From an uncultured Lachnospiraceae bacterium (GTDB lineage: Bacteria; Bacillota; Clostridia; Lachnospirales; Lachnospiraceae): 64,000 nt of DNA. Positions 29,967-39,164 of this stretch are shown piece by piece. A model generated the notes under the pieces. The model was given only the letters and a program-made list of their open reading frames with translations. It did not search any database and was not told the DNA's origin. Position 1 is the stretch's first letter; every line of letters begins with the position of its first letter. A program made the translations under genes and the position numbers. The stretch covers positions 18,269 to 82,268 of the forward strand of contig CASCGD010000002.1 of the NCBI GenBank assembly GCA_949132985.1, given 5' to 3'.

Positions 29967-31037
29967 TTACTGCCAGTCATTGATGGTTTCTTCTGCCTCA
30001 TCCGCAAGTACCAGATGAGAATCCAGATACACCTTCTTTTCTCCATCTAAAGCCTCTTGGCCATTTAAAAATTTCACAGCCGCATTGTATGCATATTCCG
30101 CAATCTGCAGAGGAACCTGTGCCGCAACCGCCGAGAACTCTCCGTCAAGCAGCGCCTGCTTTCCGTCCGGGGAAGCATCGATACTGTACACGCCGATCTC
30201 ACCTGTCTTGTTTGCCGCCTTGACTGCTGCCGCAGCGCCCAATGCGGACGGGTCGTTGATGCAGAAAAATGCCTGCAGATCCGGATTCGCAATGATGATA
30301 TCCTCCGCCAGTCCGAGGGAAGCATCTAAAGCCGCTTCGCCGTCCTGCTGTGCAACGATCTCAAATTTGTCTTTATTGTCTCCAAGTCCTTCCATGAAGC
30401 CGTTGACACGATCCACGCAGCTCTCGTTGGACGGGAAATCCAAAACCGCAATCTGTGCGCCATCCGGATAATCCTTTGCCATCTGCTCACCCACAAGCTG
30501 TCCGGCCATGTATGCGTTGGTTCCTACGAACTGTGTCACAAAGCTCTCAATATCCTCCTCGATGACCGCCGTATCCACGTTAAAAATCGGAATGCCCGCT
30601 TCCTTGATCTCTGCAAGTCCGGCAGTAATTCCCGCGGAATCAACCGGGATAATGAAAACCGCATCATATCCGCTGTTTGCCACGTCTGAGAGCTGACTTA
30701 ACTGGGTGTTCAGATCGTAGTCCGGGTCCAGACAGGTATAGGAAATACCGTTTGCCTCACACAGCTCACTGAATTTGGAATCCATAGAGCTCTGGAACGT
30801 ATTGTTCAGCGTGTTCGTGCAGAATGCAAAAGACAGATCGGAAGCAGCCGCGTCGCCTTCACCTTCCTCTTCACCTGCTTCCTCTTTCGGCTCCTCCTGT
30901 GCATCATCCGTCTTTTTGTCATCCGTCGCTTCCGTCTCCGGAGTCTCTGCGCCTGTGTCGCTGCTGTCAGATCCGCATCCAACCAGCATTCCTGCCGTCA
31001 TACAAAAACAAATTGCTAATGCCAATAACTTTTTCAT
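29967..31037 (-). CDS. Sugar ABC transporter substrate-binding lipoprotein (Peripla_BP_4)
   Basis: MKKLLALAICFCMTAGMLVGCGSDSS lipobox; FAFCTNTLNNTFQSSMDSKFSELCEANGISY. Confidence 0.93.
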   Translation of the reverse strand: MKKLLALAICFCMTAGMLVGCGSDSSDTGAETPETEATDDKKTDDAQEEPKEEAGEEEGEGDAAASDLSFAFCTNTLNNTFQSSMDSKFSELCEANGISYTCLDPDYDLNTQLSQLSDVANSGYDAVFIIPVDSAGITAGLAEIKEAGIPIFNVDTAVIEEDIESFVTQFVGTNAYMAGQLVGEQMAKDYPDGAQIAVLDFPSNESCVDRVNGFMEGLGDNKDKFEIVAQQDGEAALDASLGLAEDIIIANPDLQAFFCINDPSALGAAAAVKAANKTGEIGVYSIDASPDGKQALLDGEFSAVAAQVPLQIAEYAYNAAVKFLNGQEALDGEKKVYLDSHLVLADEAEETINDWQ

Positions 31038-31442
31038 GATGTACCTCCACATATTATTTAATTAACAAATCAGTAACGGATGTCTGCGGCAAATAAACCG
31101 GCTTTTACGTAAATTTACAAATTCTGCCAGCGCATCTGTTTCTTTGTTACGTAAATATTAATATTTCTTTCCGATTTTGTCAATATGGCAGACTGAATTT
31201 CCAGTTTTTCATCATTTTTCACAATCTTTTCTTCCGGTTTTTTATCAAATTAACAGCTTATTTCCACATTTTACGTAAAAAAATATTCGCTTGCAGTGCG
31301 GTCAGATGTTTTTCGCACCACACAGCCGCGGGAAATTCCGGTATAAATATAAAAAGGAATGCGCTCTGCGCATTCTTCGCGCCCGAGCGGTGCCGTTCAC
31401 GGCTAATTTCACCTCCGCGAGGTGCGCATCCTGCCCGGAGGG

Positions 31443-31491
31443 CTTTTTGTGATATAGGAAATCCGAAGGAATTTCCTATATCACAAAAAAA
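31443..31491. terminator. Long perfect hairpin downstream of the dual-domain LacI gene
   Basis: CTTTTTGTGATATAGGAAAT-tccgaagg-ATTTCCTATATCACAAAAAAAG. Confidence 0.7.
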
Positions 31492-31534
31492 GAATCCTGT
31501 TTCCAGGATTCTTCATCGCGTCTCATAAATCTGT

Positions 31535-33556
31535 TCAACGTATACCCAATTTATCCGGCGTTCCGTATAAATTCCCGGGCATGGATTCATGAAAAATCTC
31601 CTTCCATGCACGCCGAAGCTCCTTGGCCTCCACGATATACGGCTGGACGCCCACATATTTTGGAACCGCATCGCCCACCAGCGACTTTGCCGCCACCAGC
31701 GCCGCCGCCTGTCCCTGCTCATAGGGGCGCTGGGTGCTCATGCCCTTCACGATTCCCGCCTCCATATAACCGGCAATCTCATGGTCCAGATCCGTCGTAA
31801 AAACCGCGATATCCTCCCGCCCCAGCGCTTTTAACGCCTGGATGGCCAGCAGTGCCGGACGGTCCCAGCTCACATAGAGCGCCTGTATTTCGGGGTGCGA
31901 AAGAATCATATCCCGGCACACCTGACCGGCGTTCTCGATCTGGCCGAAACCGCGGCTGGTCACGATCTCCACATTGGGATAATTGTCCTTCAAAATTTTT
32001 TCCGCTGCCATATCCCTTGCCCGGGTTCCGTAAAAGGTCGCCCCGTGAATGATAAAGCCCACCTCCCCCTTTTCACATCCCTGAAAATATTCACCGATCA
32101 TGCGCCCCGCATTCGTCCCGTTCTCCCACTCGTTCACGGACACGCAGGCCACGTAGCTGTTCTTTCCGATATTTTCCGGGACGTTGCTGATAAATACGAG
32201 CTTTGACACCTTTGAGAGCTCCTGAAACTTTTCCGCCGTCTTCGCGTCGTCTGTCGGGACCGCGATCACCGCATCCGGCTTCTGGAGCAGAATGCCTTCC
32301 AGCTGAGCGTTTTGCAGCGCAGAGTCAAAATGCGCGTCCGTCACCGAAATGACGTCGATTCCATAGCGCTCCAGCTCGTCCCGGATACCCTTTTCGTGCA
32401 GCTCCGCCCAGGCAGTCCCCGTGTAGTGAAAGGAGATCGCCACACGGTAATGTCCGTTGCGCAGGCGCTTTCTTTCCTCCCGGCTAAGCACAATCCAGTC
32501 AGGCGGAACCGCCGTGTCTCCAAACGGGCCGTTATCCAGCATCTTCACCGACTTTCGTATGTTCAGACGGATCTCCGCATAGCCGTTTGCTGTCACAACT
32601 CTGCCTGTCTGCATCTTCTCGAACAGCATTCTTGCCGCCCGCACACTTAAGTCCTCCACATCCCGCTCCAGCGTCGTGAGCGGCGGATCCATCAGCTCCA
32701 TCCATTTTTCATCGCCGAATCCCACCACGGACAGATCATCCGGGCAGCGGACTCCCATGTTTCGCATCGCCTTCAAAAGGTGCAGCGTCAGACGGTTCCC
32801 GCCGGCGATCACTGCCGTGGGCATCACTCTTTTTAATGCCCTCTGAATGCATTGCTGGCATCCGTCCTCCTCCATGCTCAGATCCACATCCACGATGCTG
32901 GCGTCATTTTCATTGATATTGATTTTTTTCAGCGCCTCCAGATACCCTCTGGTACGCTCCTCCTTTGTGGTGCTCTCTGATTTTTCCCGGAGAAAAAGCA
33001 GGTTCTTATGCCCGCACTCCAGCAGATAAGACGTTCCTTTATAAAGCGCTGTCCGGTCCTCAAATACTACCGAGTCGATCCCTTTCCCCAAAATATTTCT
33101 TTCCATACACACGAAAGGCATCCCCGACGCGATCAGATTTTTATAATTTTCCGCCACATCGCTCACCGGAACATAGAGTATCCCGGCAACAGTCTTATCG
33201 ATCAGAAAGCTGTCCAGCAGCTGCTTTTCCTCCTGCAGATTATCTTCCGTAGTCGCGACTACAAACTGATAGCCATACTGATTGATTCTCCGTTTCAGCA
33301 CGGCAATGATATCGCAGAACAATGCACTGGCAAGATTTGGAAAGACGCCGACAACCGTAGAATTCCTTCCAATCTTCAGCTTTTTCTCTTTCCTGGCCAC
33401 CTTCTCACTGTAGCCGGTTTCCTCGATAATGTCCCTGACCTTTTTCTCCAGCTCCGGACTCACATACCTGGTTCGGTTGATGACATGGGAAACCGTGGCA
33501 ATCGACACGCCCGCCCGTTTCGCAATGTCTTTGATCGTTACTTTTTCCTTTCCCAT
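31535..33556 (-). CDS. LacI family regulator with two periplasmic-binding-protein-like domains
   Basis: HTH VTIKDIAKRAGVSIATVSHVINRTRYVSPELEKKVRDIIEETGY; first LacI PBP domain then a second PBP_4-like domain (HYRVAISFHYTGTAWAELHEKGIRDELERYGIDVISVTDAHFDSALQNAQLE...). Confidence 0.9.
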   Translation of the reverse strand: MGKEKVTIKDIAKRAGVSIATVSHVINRTRYVSPELEKKVRDIIEETGYSEKVARKEKKLKIGRNSTVVGVFPNLASALFCDIIAVLKRRINQYGYQFVVATTEDNLQEEKQLLDSFLIDKTVAGILYVPVSDVAENYKNLIASGMPFVCMERNILGKGIDSVVFEDRTALYKGTSYLLECGHKNLLFLREKSESTTKEERTRGYLEALKKININENDASIVDVDLSMEEDGCQQCIQRALKRVMPTAVIAGGNRLTLHLLKAMRNMGVRCPDDLSVVGFGDEKWMELMDPPLTTLERDVEDLSVRAARMLFEKMQTGRVVTANGYAEIRLNIRKSVKMLDNGPFGDTAVPPDWIVLSREERKRLRNGHYRVAISFHYTGTAWAELHEKGIRDELERYGIDVISVTDAHFDSALQNAQLEGILLQKPDAVIAVPTDDAKTAEKFQELSKVSKLVFISNVPENIGKNSYVACVSVNEWENGTNAGRMIGEYFQGCEKGEVGFIIHGATFYGTRARDMAAEKILKDNYPNVEIVTSRGFGQIENAGQVCRDMILSHPEIQALYVSWDRPALLAIQALKALGREDIAVFTTDLDHEIAGYMEAGIVKGMSTQRPYEQGQAAALVAAKSLVGDAVPKYVGVQPYIVEAKELRRAWKEIFHESMPGNLYGTPDKLGIR

Positions 33557-33572
33557 TCCGACATACTCTCTT

Positions 33573-33580
33573 TTACGTAA
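33573..33580. promoter_or_regulatory. TTACGTAA palindrome (putative operator) upstream of dual-domain LacI gene
   Basis: Same 8-mer at 31105-31112, 31147-31154 and 31271-31278 upstream of the SBP gene. Confidence 0.55.
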
Positions 33581-33657
33581 ATTTTAATAATACGTTATCA
33601 TATTTTTCGTAAAAAAGCAATCAGATCGGTCATTGCAAAAAAAAGCGCTCAAAACCC

Positions 33658-33804
33658 CTAATCATCCTCTAATCCATCCTGTGCATCCTTTAAAAGCTCG
33701 TCTATGATTCTTTTAACTTCTTCTTTATTTCCTTCCGAATCCGCTTTTTTAAGAGCTTTTAGCTGTCTTATAAGCTGCCGTAAATAACTTTTGAATACTG
33801 ACAT
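33658..33804 (-). CDS. 48-aa small protein, function unknown
   Basis: MSVFKSYLRQLIRQLKALKKADSEGNKEEVKRIIDELLKDAQDGLEDD*, preceded by a GGAGG SD (aaaggaacggaggtttttcat-ATG). Confidence 0.65.
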   Translation of the reverse strand: MSVFKSYLRQLIRQLKALKKADSEGNKEEVKRIIDELLKDAQDGLEDD

Positions 33805-33932
33805 ATGAAAAACCTCCGTTCCTTTCTTTTTGATATCTTCATTATACCTGATTTCACGGCATTTTCAACACCTGCTATACTTTAAACCCCACAAGAACTG
33901 CAGCCGCGCAATCCGCACCATCCGCAAAGCGA

Positions 33933-34934
33933 TTACAGCTGCATCTGCATCACCCCAAACGCCTCCAGTGCCGCGTGATGGCAGCTGTTCAGGTCGATGC
34001 TCTCCCCCAGCCTCCGGTTCATACGCTCCAGCAGGCCGCCGTCCTTCCCCGTCAGATCGTCGTATAAATATCTGCAGATTTTGTGTATATTCTCCCTGTA
34101 CTTTGCGAAAAACGGCGAGATCTGGGAGATAATGTCCTGCTCCGCGGAGGAATCATAGATGCGCATGGTGGGCAGATAAAAGGACTGGTAATTTTGCTTC
34201 CACTGTCTGACGAGCCGTTCGTTTTTCAGGTTTTCCTCAATGTTGTTTCTCAGCTTATCCACATAGGCACGGCAGCCCGCGTCGTCCAGGGAGACCACAA
34301 ATGAAAGGTGCAGCCCCCGCCCCCGGTAAAAGACCTCGATCTCCCTCGGGCCTAAGGAGTTCAAATACCGCAGAAGCGTCCCGTAATCCTCGTTGCTGCT
34401 CTCGGAGACGAGCCGGTTTATTTTTGACCACAAAAATTCCTGATAATCGCTGGTGATATCATCCGGGATAAAAGGACTCCAGAGATAGCGGTTCAATATC
34501 GTCAAATCCCCGCTGCCGCAAAACTCTTCCTCGTCGATGGCCGCCGGAATCCGGGCTTTATGCATCGTCTCGTACAGGGAGTCGAGGCTGATCTGAAGCG
34601 GAAGCTTGTCCAGAACGTAACTGATGCTGTCAATGATTTTCTCCAGATGCTCCTTCTGTTTCTTCATGGCGGACACATAGTTGCTCAGATAATAGGCGGC
34701 GGTAGCCGGCTCCTTCATAACGGAGCGGATCATGGAAATCGGGAAGCCTGCATTGCGAAACTCGGCAATCAGCATCAGCCTCCGCACATCCTCCTCCCGG
34801 AACTCGTAGTATCCGTTTGCCTCGTTCACCGGCGGGGCTAAAAGCTCCTCCTTCATATAAAAATAGATGGTCCGCTTTTTTATTCCTGTTTTTTTGCTGA
34901 CTTCATGAATCTTCATAGTAGAAGTATACACCAT
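33933..34934 (-). CDS. MerR family transcriptional regulator
   Basis: MKIHEVSKKTGIKKRTIYFYMKEELLAPPVNEANGYYEFREEDVRRLMLIAEFRNAGFPI. Confidence 0.9.
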   Translation of the reverse strand: MVYTSTMKIHEVSKKTGIKKRTIYFYMKEELLAPPVNEANGYYEFREEDVRRLMLIAEFRNAGFPISMIRSVMKEPATAAYYLSNYVSAMKKQKEHLEKIIDSISYVLDKLPLQISLDSLYETMHKARIPAAIDEEEFCGSGDLTILNRYLWSPFIPDDITSDYQEFLWSKINRLVSESSNEDYGTLLRYLNSLGPREIEVFYRGRGLHLSFVVSLDDAGCRAYVDKLRNNIEENLKNERLVRQWKQNYQSFYLPTMRIYDSSAEQDIISQISPFFAKYRENIHKICRYLYDDLTGKDGGLLERMNRRLGESIDLNSCHHAALEAFGVMQMQL

Positions 34935-35027
34935 ACTGTAAGGTTTTAAAAGTAAAAAAGTGAATAATGTTCGAATATTCTCGCATATTGTCAGTTTATT
35001 CTCATAATAATGTCAATTTTCCGCTTA

Positions 35028-35058
35028 TTGACACTACACCAGATGTAGATGGTATACT
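35028..35058 (+). promoter_or_regulatory. MerR-type promoter with 19-bp spacer and central dyad
   Basis: TTGACA-ctacaccagatgtagatgg(19 nt)-TATACT; dyad CTACA-ccaga-TGTAG between -35 and -10. Confidence 0.85.
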
Positions 35059-35170
35059 GGTAGCAGCAGGAAAAAACAGGCAGCCGTCAGGCATTGTGCG
35101 GCATGCCTTCTGGCAGCATGCCCGCGAGCGAAAGCGAACGGGCGGCACATGAAAAAGGGAGGGTTCTTTT

Positions 35171-38100
35171 ATGTACGAAAAAATGTTTGAGCCAATTAAA
35201 ATCCGTGGTCTGGAAATGAAAAACCGGGTCGTCTATTCCGCAGCGGGCACAAAATTTTCCGGGAAACAGGGAAGCTTTGTGACGGACAAGCTGATCGATT
35301 ATCACGTAGCCAGGGTAAAGGGCGGCAGCGGACTGAACATCGTTGAGGTATCCAGTGTACATACGCCCAGCGCGCCGCGGAATTTCCTGTCCATCTCCGA
35401 GGACATGTATGTGCCGGGCTTAAAAAAGCTGGTGGACGCTATCCATGAAGCGGGCGGCAAAGCAGCCATCCAGCTCTGGCAGGGCGGCATGGCGGTGGGC
35501 AGCGACCGCACGGCGCAGATTCTGGTGTCAAGCGACACACCCGTCAGCGCCGAGATGACGCTTCCGGCGATCACCCTTGATCAGATGAAGGAGGTCGTGG
35601 ACTGCTTCGGAAAGGCCGCAAAACGGGCAAGCGACTGCGGCTTTGACGCCGTGGAGTTCCACTGCGCGCACAATTATCTCCCTCACTCCTTCTTAAGCGG
35701 CGGCATGAACCGCAGAACGGACGAGTACGGCGGGAGCCTTGAGAACCGGGCGAAGTTCCCGCTGGAATGCATCCGGGCGATCCGCGCGAATCTGCGGGAG
35801 GACATGCCGCTGTTCATGCGCATCGACGCTCAGGATGATTACCTCGAAAACGGCATGACCATCGACGACACCATCACCTTCTGCAACTGGGCGAAGGAGG
35901 CGGGTGTGGACGTGCTCGATGTCTCCAGAGGAAACTTCATCTCCGCAGCGATCAAATATGAGGTTCCCTCCATCGATACACCCCAGGGCTTCAACATCGA
36001 CAATGCCGCAAAAATCCGCCAGGGCACAGGCATGCTCACCATCGGCGTGGGCCGCATCAACACCCCCGACATCGCGGAAAAGGCTCTGGCGGAGGACAAG
36101 GTGGACATGGTGGTCATGTGCAGGGCACAGTACGTTGACCCCGAGTTCTTAAACAAGGTAAAGGACGGCCGTCTGGATGAGATCACCTACTGTATCGGCT
36201 GTGACCAGGGCTGCTACGACGGCTTTGAAAATATGGACGTGCCCCATGTCACCTGTCTGTTAAACCCCGCCATCGGAAGGGAAAAGGAGTGCGCGCTCAT
36301 TCCGGCCAAAAAGTCTGAGACGGTTCTGATCGCCGGAGGCGGCATCGCAGGTCTGAAAGCTGCAATCACTTTAAAGCAGCGGGGACACAATCCTGTGATA
36401 ATGGAAGCAAAGGACACCCTCGGCGGCCAGTTCGTGCTGGCCGGAAAGGCGCCGCGCAAGAAGGAAATGGAGGACGCGGTTGTTCTGATGGCAAAGCAGG
36501 CGAAGAAGCTTGGCGTGGACATCCGTCTGAACACAAAGGTTACCGCAGAAACAATTCAGCAGATGAAGCCGCACACCTTCATAAACGCCATCGGCGCGGC
36601 TCCCCTTATTCCCGACATTCCGGGAACGGATCTGGCGTGCGTCGTCAACTCCCATGAAGTGCTCGCGGGCACAAAGGAGCTTACCGGAAACATTGTCGTC
36701 ATCGGCGGCGGCCTGGTGGGCACGGAGACGGCAGAATTTGCGGCTGCAAGGGGATGTAAGGTAACGATTCTCGAAATGCTCCCGCAAATCGCATCGGATC
36801 TTGGCTCCGTCCGCAAAACCTGCGTGCTGGAAAATGTCTACGCGGCAGGCATTACCCCGGTATGCGAGGCAACGGTTAAGGAGATACAGCCGGGAAAGGT
36901 CATCGCCGAAAAGGGCGGAGAAACCCTCACCTTTGACTGTGATTTCGCAGTGCTTGCCATCGGCTCGAAGGCGCGTTGCGGAAAAGAGCTGGAGGCGGCC
37001 TGCCGCGAAAACGGCGTCGCATACTTTTGCGTCGGCGATGCCTGCGGCGCAAGACGCGCGCTGGTCGCGGTCCGCGAGGCCTTCGACGTGGCGCTCACCT
37101 TTGACCGCGAGGACGTGCGAAGAGATGCCTTAAAGCCGAAAAAACGAGTATTTCTGACCGGAGCATCCGGCACTATGGGACAGGAGACGTTAACGCAGCT
37201 TCTGAACCGTTCCTCCCGCTTCAACGTGCGCGCCATCGTACGCGATTCCGAGAAGAACCGCGCGCTGATGAAAAAATTTGCCTGCCCGGCTCTTGAAATC
37301 GTCTGGGGCGACATGGCGGATTACGACACGATTTTGAGATGCGTCACCGGCTCCGACTATGTGCTCCACATCGGCGCGATGGTCTCCCCCATGGCGGACG
37401 ATTTTCCGAAAGAGACACTCTACACCAATATCGGCTCTACACTGAACATCATCAAGGCCATCAAGGAGCAGGAGGACCCGGACAAGGTGCACTTCGCCTA
37501 TGTAGGAACCGTGGCCATGACCGGACACCGGGCGGACCCGATTCAGTTCGGGCGTGTCGGCGACCCCATCTGCCCGTCGATCTTTGACTACTATGCGCTC
37601 AGCAAGGTATTCTCGGAGATGGCGCTGTTTGACAGCGGCTTAAAGTACTGGGTCAGCATCCGTCAGACCGGACAGCACCCCAGCAACCAGGCCGCGGCCA
37701 GTCTGCCGATTATCACGCACCAGCCGCCCAACAACGTGCTCGAGTGGGCGACCTCCATCGAATCCGGCATCTGCATGGCTAATCTGTGCGAGGACTGGGT
37801 ACCGAAAAGCTTTTGGAGAAAAGCGTACAATTTAAGCAGCGGCGAGGGCTACCGCCTGACGACGTGGGAGCTGATGGATATCAATCTGGGCGCATTCGGT
37901 ATCGGATTAAAGGATATTCAGGATCCGAAGCATATGGCAAAATACAACTTCCACGGCCAATATTATACAGATTCCAAAGCTCTGGACGATATACTCCACT
38001 TCCGCTGCATTCCGGCTGAGCAGTACTGGGAAGGTGTGCGCGAGGAGATGCGCAGAATGAAGAGAAATCCGATGATCGCCGCCATGTTCCCCACGGCTGA

Positions 38101-38641
38101 GCAGATGTTTGAAAACAACAAGCAGATCGGGCACAAACGCATGGGTACTTACTGGATGCTCGAGAACAACGAGGAGGACTGGATAAAAGCATTCTACGGC
38201 TCAAAGGAGCAGGCCGAATCCATCCCTGACTGGGATGCATATGAGCTGTACCACCCGAGTGAGGAAGAGACATTCCTGAATCACGGATACGACGAGTCAA
38301 AGGCTCTGGACGAGCTGACGCTGGAGGATTTGCAGGGCATCGCAAAATTCAGAGGCGGCGAATGTCTGGCGACGGACATCCCGGATATCTACACGCCCAT
38401 CCGCTGGAAGAGTGCAGAAGGCTACGAGTTTGACATGAGCGTCAACGCTGTTGTGCAAGGTGGACACTGGGCACCGGAATGCTTAAAGGAGGCGTGGACC
38501 TACGGCTCGCAGGCAAAGTACAACCCGTTCCTCGGGCAGGTTTGGTGGCCGATTCATCCCGAGACGGATGACTATTCCATCAAAATGGCGTACAGCGCCT
38601 ATGATATCTGCAACGAATTAAAGGAGAAGCTCGGGCTGTAA
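35171..38641 (+). CDS. Three-module fusion: OYE-family NADH:flavin oxidoreductase + FAD/NAD(P) oxidoreductase + NAD-dependent epimerase/SDR with C-terminal extension
   Basis: OYE barrel (VEFHCAHNYLPHSFLSGGMNRRTDEYGGSLENR), FeS motif CIGCDQGC..CLLNP, Rossmann VLIAGGGIAGLKAAITL and IVVIGGGLVGTETAEFA, then VFLTGASGTMGQETLTQLL with YYALSK. Confidence 0.9.
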   Translation: MYEKMFEPIKIRGLEMKNRVVYSAAGTKFSGKQGSFVTDKLIDYHVARVKGGSGLNIVEVSSVHTPSAPRNFLSISEDMYVPGLKKLVDAIHEAGGKAAIQLWQGGMAVGSDRTAQILVSSDTPVSAEMTLPAITLDQMKEVVDCFGKAAKRASDCGFDAVEFHCAHNYLPHSFLSGGMNRRTDEYGGSLENRAKFPLECIRAIRANLREDMPLFMRIDAQDDYLENGMTIDDTITFCNWAKEAGVDVLDVSRGNFISAAIKYEVPSIDTPQGFNIDNAAKIRQGTGMLTIGVGRINTPDIAEKALAEDKVDMVVMCRAQYVDPEFLNKVKDGRLDEITYCIGCDQGCYDGFENMDVPHVTCLLNPAIGREKECALIPAKKSETVLIAGGGIAGLKAAITLKQRGHNPVIMEAKDTLGGQFVLAGKAPRKKEMEDAVVLMAKQAKKLGVDIRLNTKVTAETIQQMKPHTFINAIGAAPLIPDIPGTDLACVVNSHEVLAGTKELTGNIVVIGGGLVGTETAEFAAARGCKVTILEMLPQIASDLGSVRKTCVLENVYAAGITPVCEATVKEIQPGKVIAEKGGETLTFDCDFAVLAIGSKARCGKELEAACRENGVAYFCVGDACGARRALVAVREAFDVALTFDREDVRRDALKPKKRVFLTGASGTMGQETLTQLLNRSSRFNVRAIVRDSEKNRALMKKFACPALEIVWGDMADYDTILRCVTGSDYVLHIGAMVSPMADDFPKETLYTNIGSTLNIIKAIKEQEDPDKVHFAYVGTVAMTGHRADPIQFGRVGDPICPSIFDYYALSKVFSEMALFDSGLKYWVSIRQTGQHPSNQAAASLPIITHQPPNNVLEWATSIESGICMANLCEDWVPKSFWRKAYNLSSGEGYRLTTWELMDINLGAFGIGLKDIQDPKHMAKYNFHGQYYTDSKALDDILHFRCIPAEQYWEGVREEMRRMKRNPMIAAMFPTAEQMFENNKQIGHKRMGTYWMLENNEEDWIKAFYGSKEQAESIPDWDAYELYHPSEEETFLNHGYDESKALDELTLEDLQGIAKFRGGECLATDIPDIYTPIRWKSAEGYEFDMSVNAVVQGGHWAPECLKEAWTYGSQAKYNPFLGQVWWPIHPETDDYSIKMAYSAYDICNELKEKLGL

Positions 38642-38747
38642 TCAAACACCCCGCGGCAAGCAACCGGGTATCAATCCTGCAGCGTTGCAGAGCGGCGGGG
38701 TATTTGACCCTCGCCGCAGTCGGCCTTTGTTTACTTTTCTCAGGTCA

Positions 38748-38875
38748 GGAATGCGCATTTTCTGCGCATTCCGTGAGAACATGATTCAGGTGTGCGGGGC
38801 GATTTTTGCGAAGCAAAATTTGCATATCGCCCCGCATCGTTACTATGAGCGGCTCTTAGGCCGCGAATCGTAACG
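38748..38875. repeat. Cluster of hairpins downstream of the fusion enzyme gene
   Basis: GGAATGCGCA-ttttc-TGCGCATTCC; TGCGGGGCGAT..(TTTTGC-GAA-GCAAAA)..ATCGCCCCGCA; CGTTAC...GTAACG. Confidence 0.75.
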
Positions 38876-39164
38876 GTCTTTGGTTAAATGTAAATCGGAT
38901 TCACCTTTTTTCCCTTGATTTCAAAAAAAACAAGTGCTATGGTATTGTTACGGCTGAGATGGACATTTGCATTCCGTGGAAATATATTACTGCAGCGGTT
39001 CAATATCAATGTTTTTACTTGTATAAATTTCTATCTGCTACGTTGTCATCAATCGCTGTGGCACTCGCTGCAGCTCAATCTTTTGCCTTGCAGAATAAAA
39101 ATTGATTCTGCGTAAAATTCATTGATATTTAACCGCCATAGTAATACATACAACACAAAGGCAG

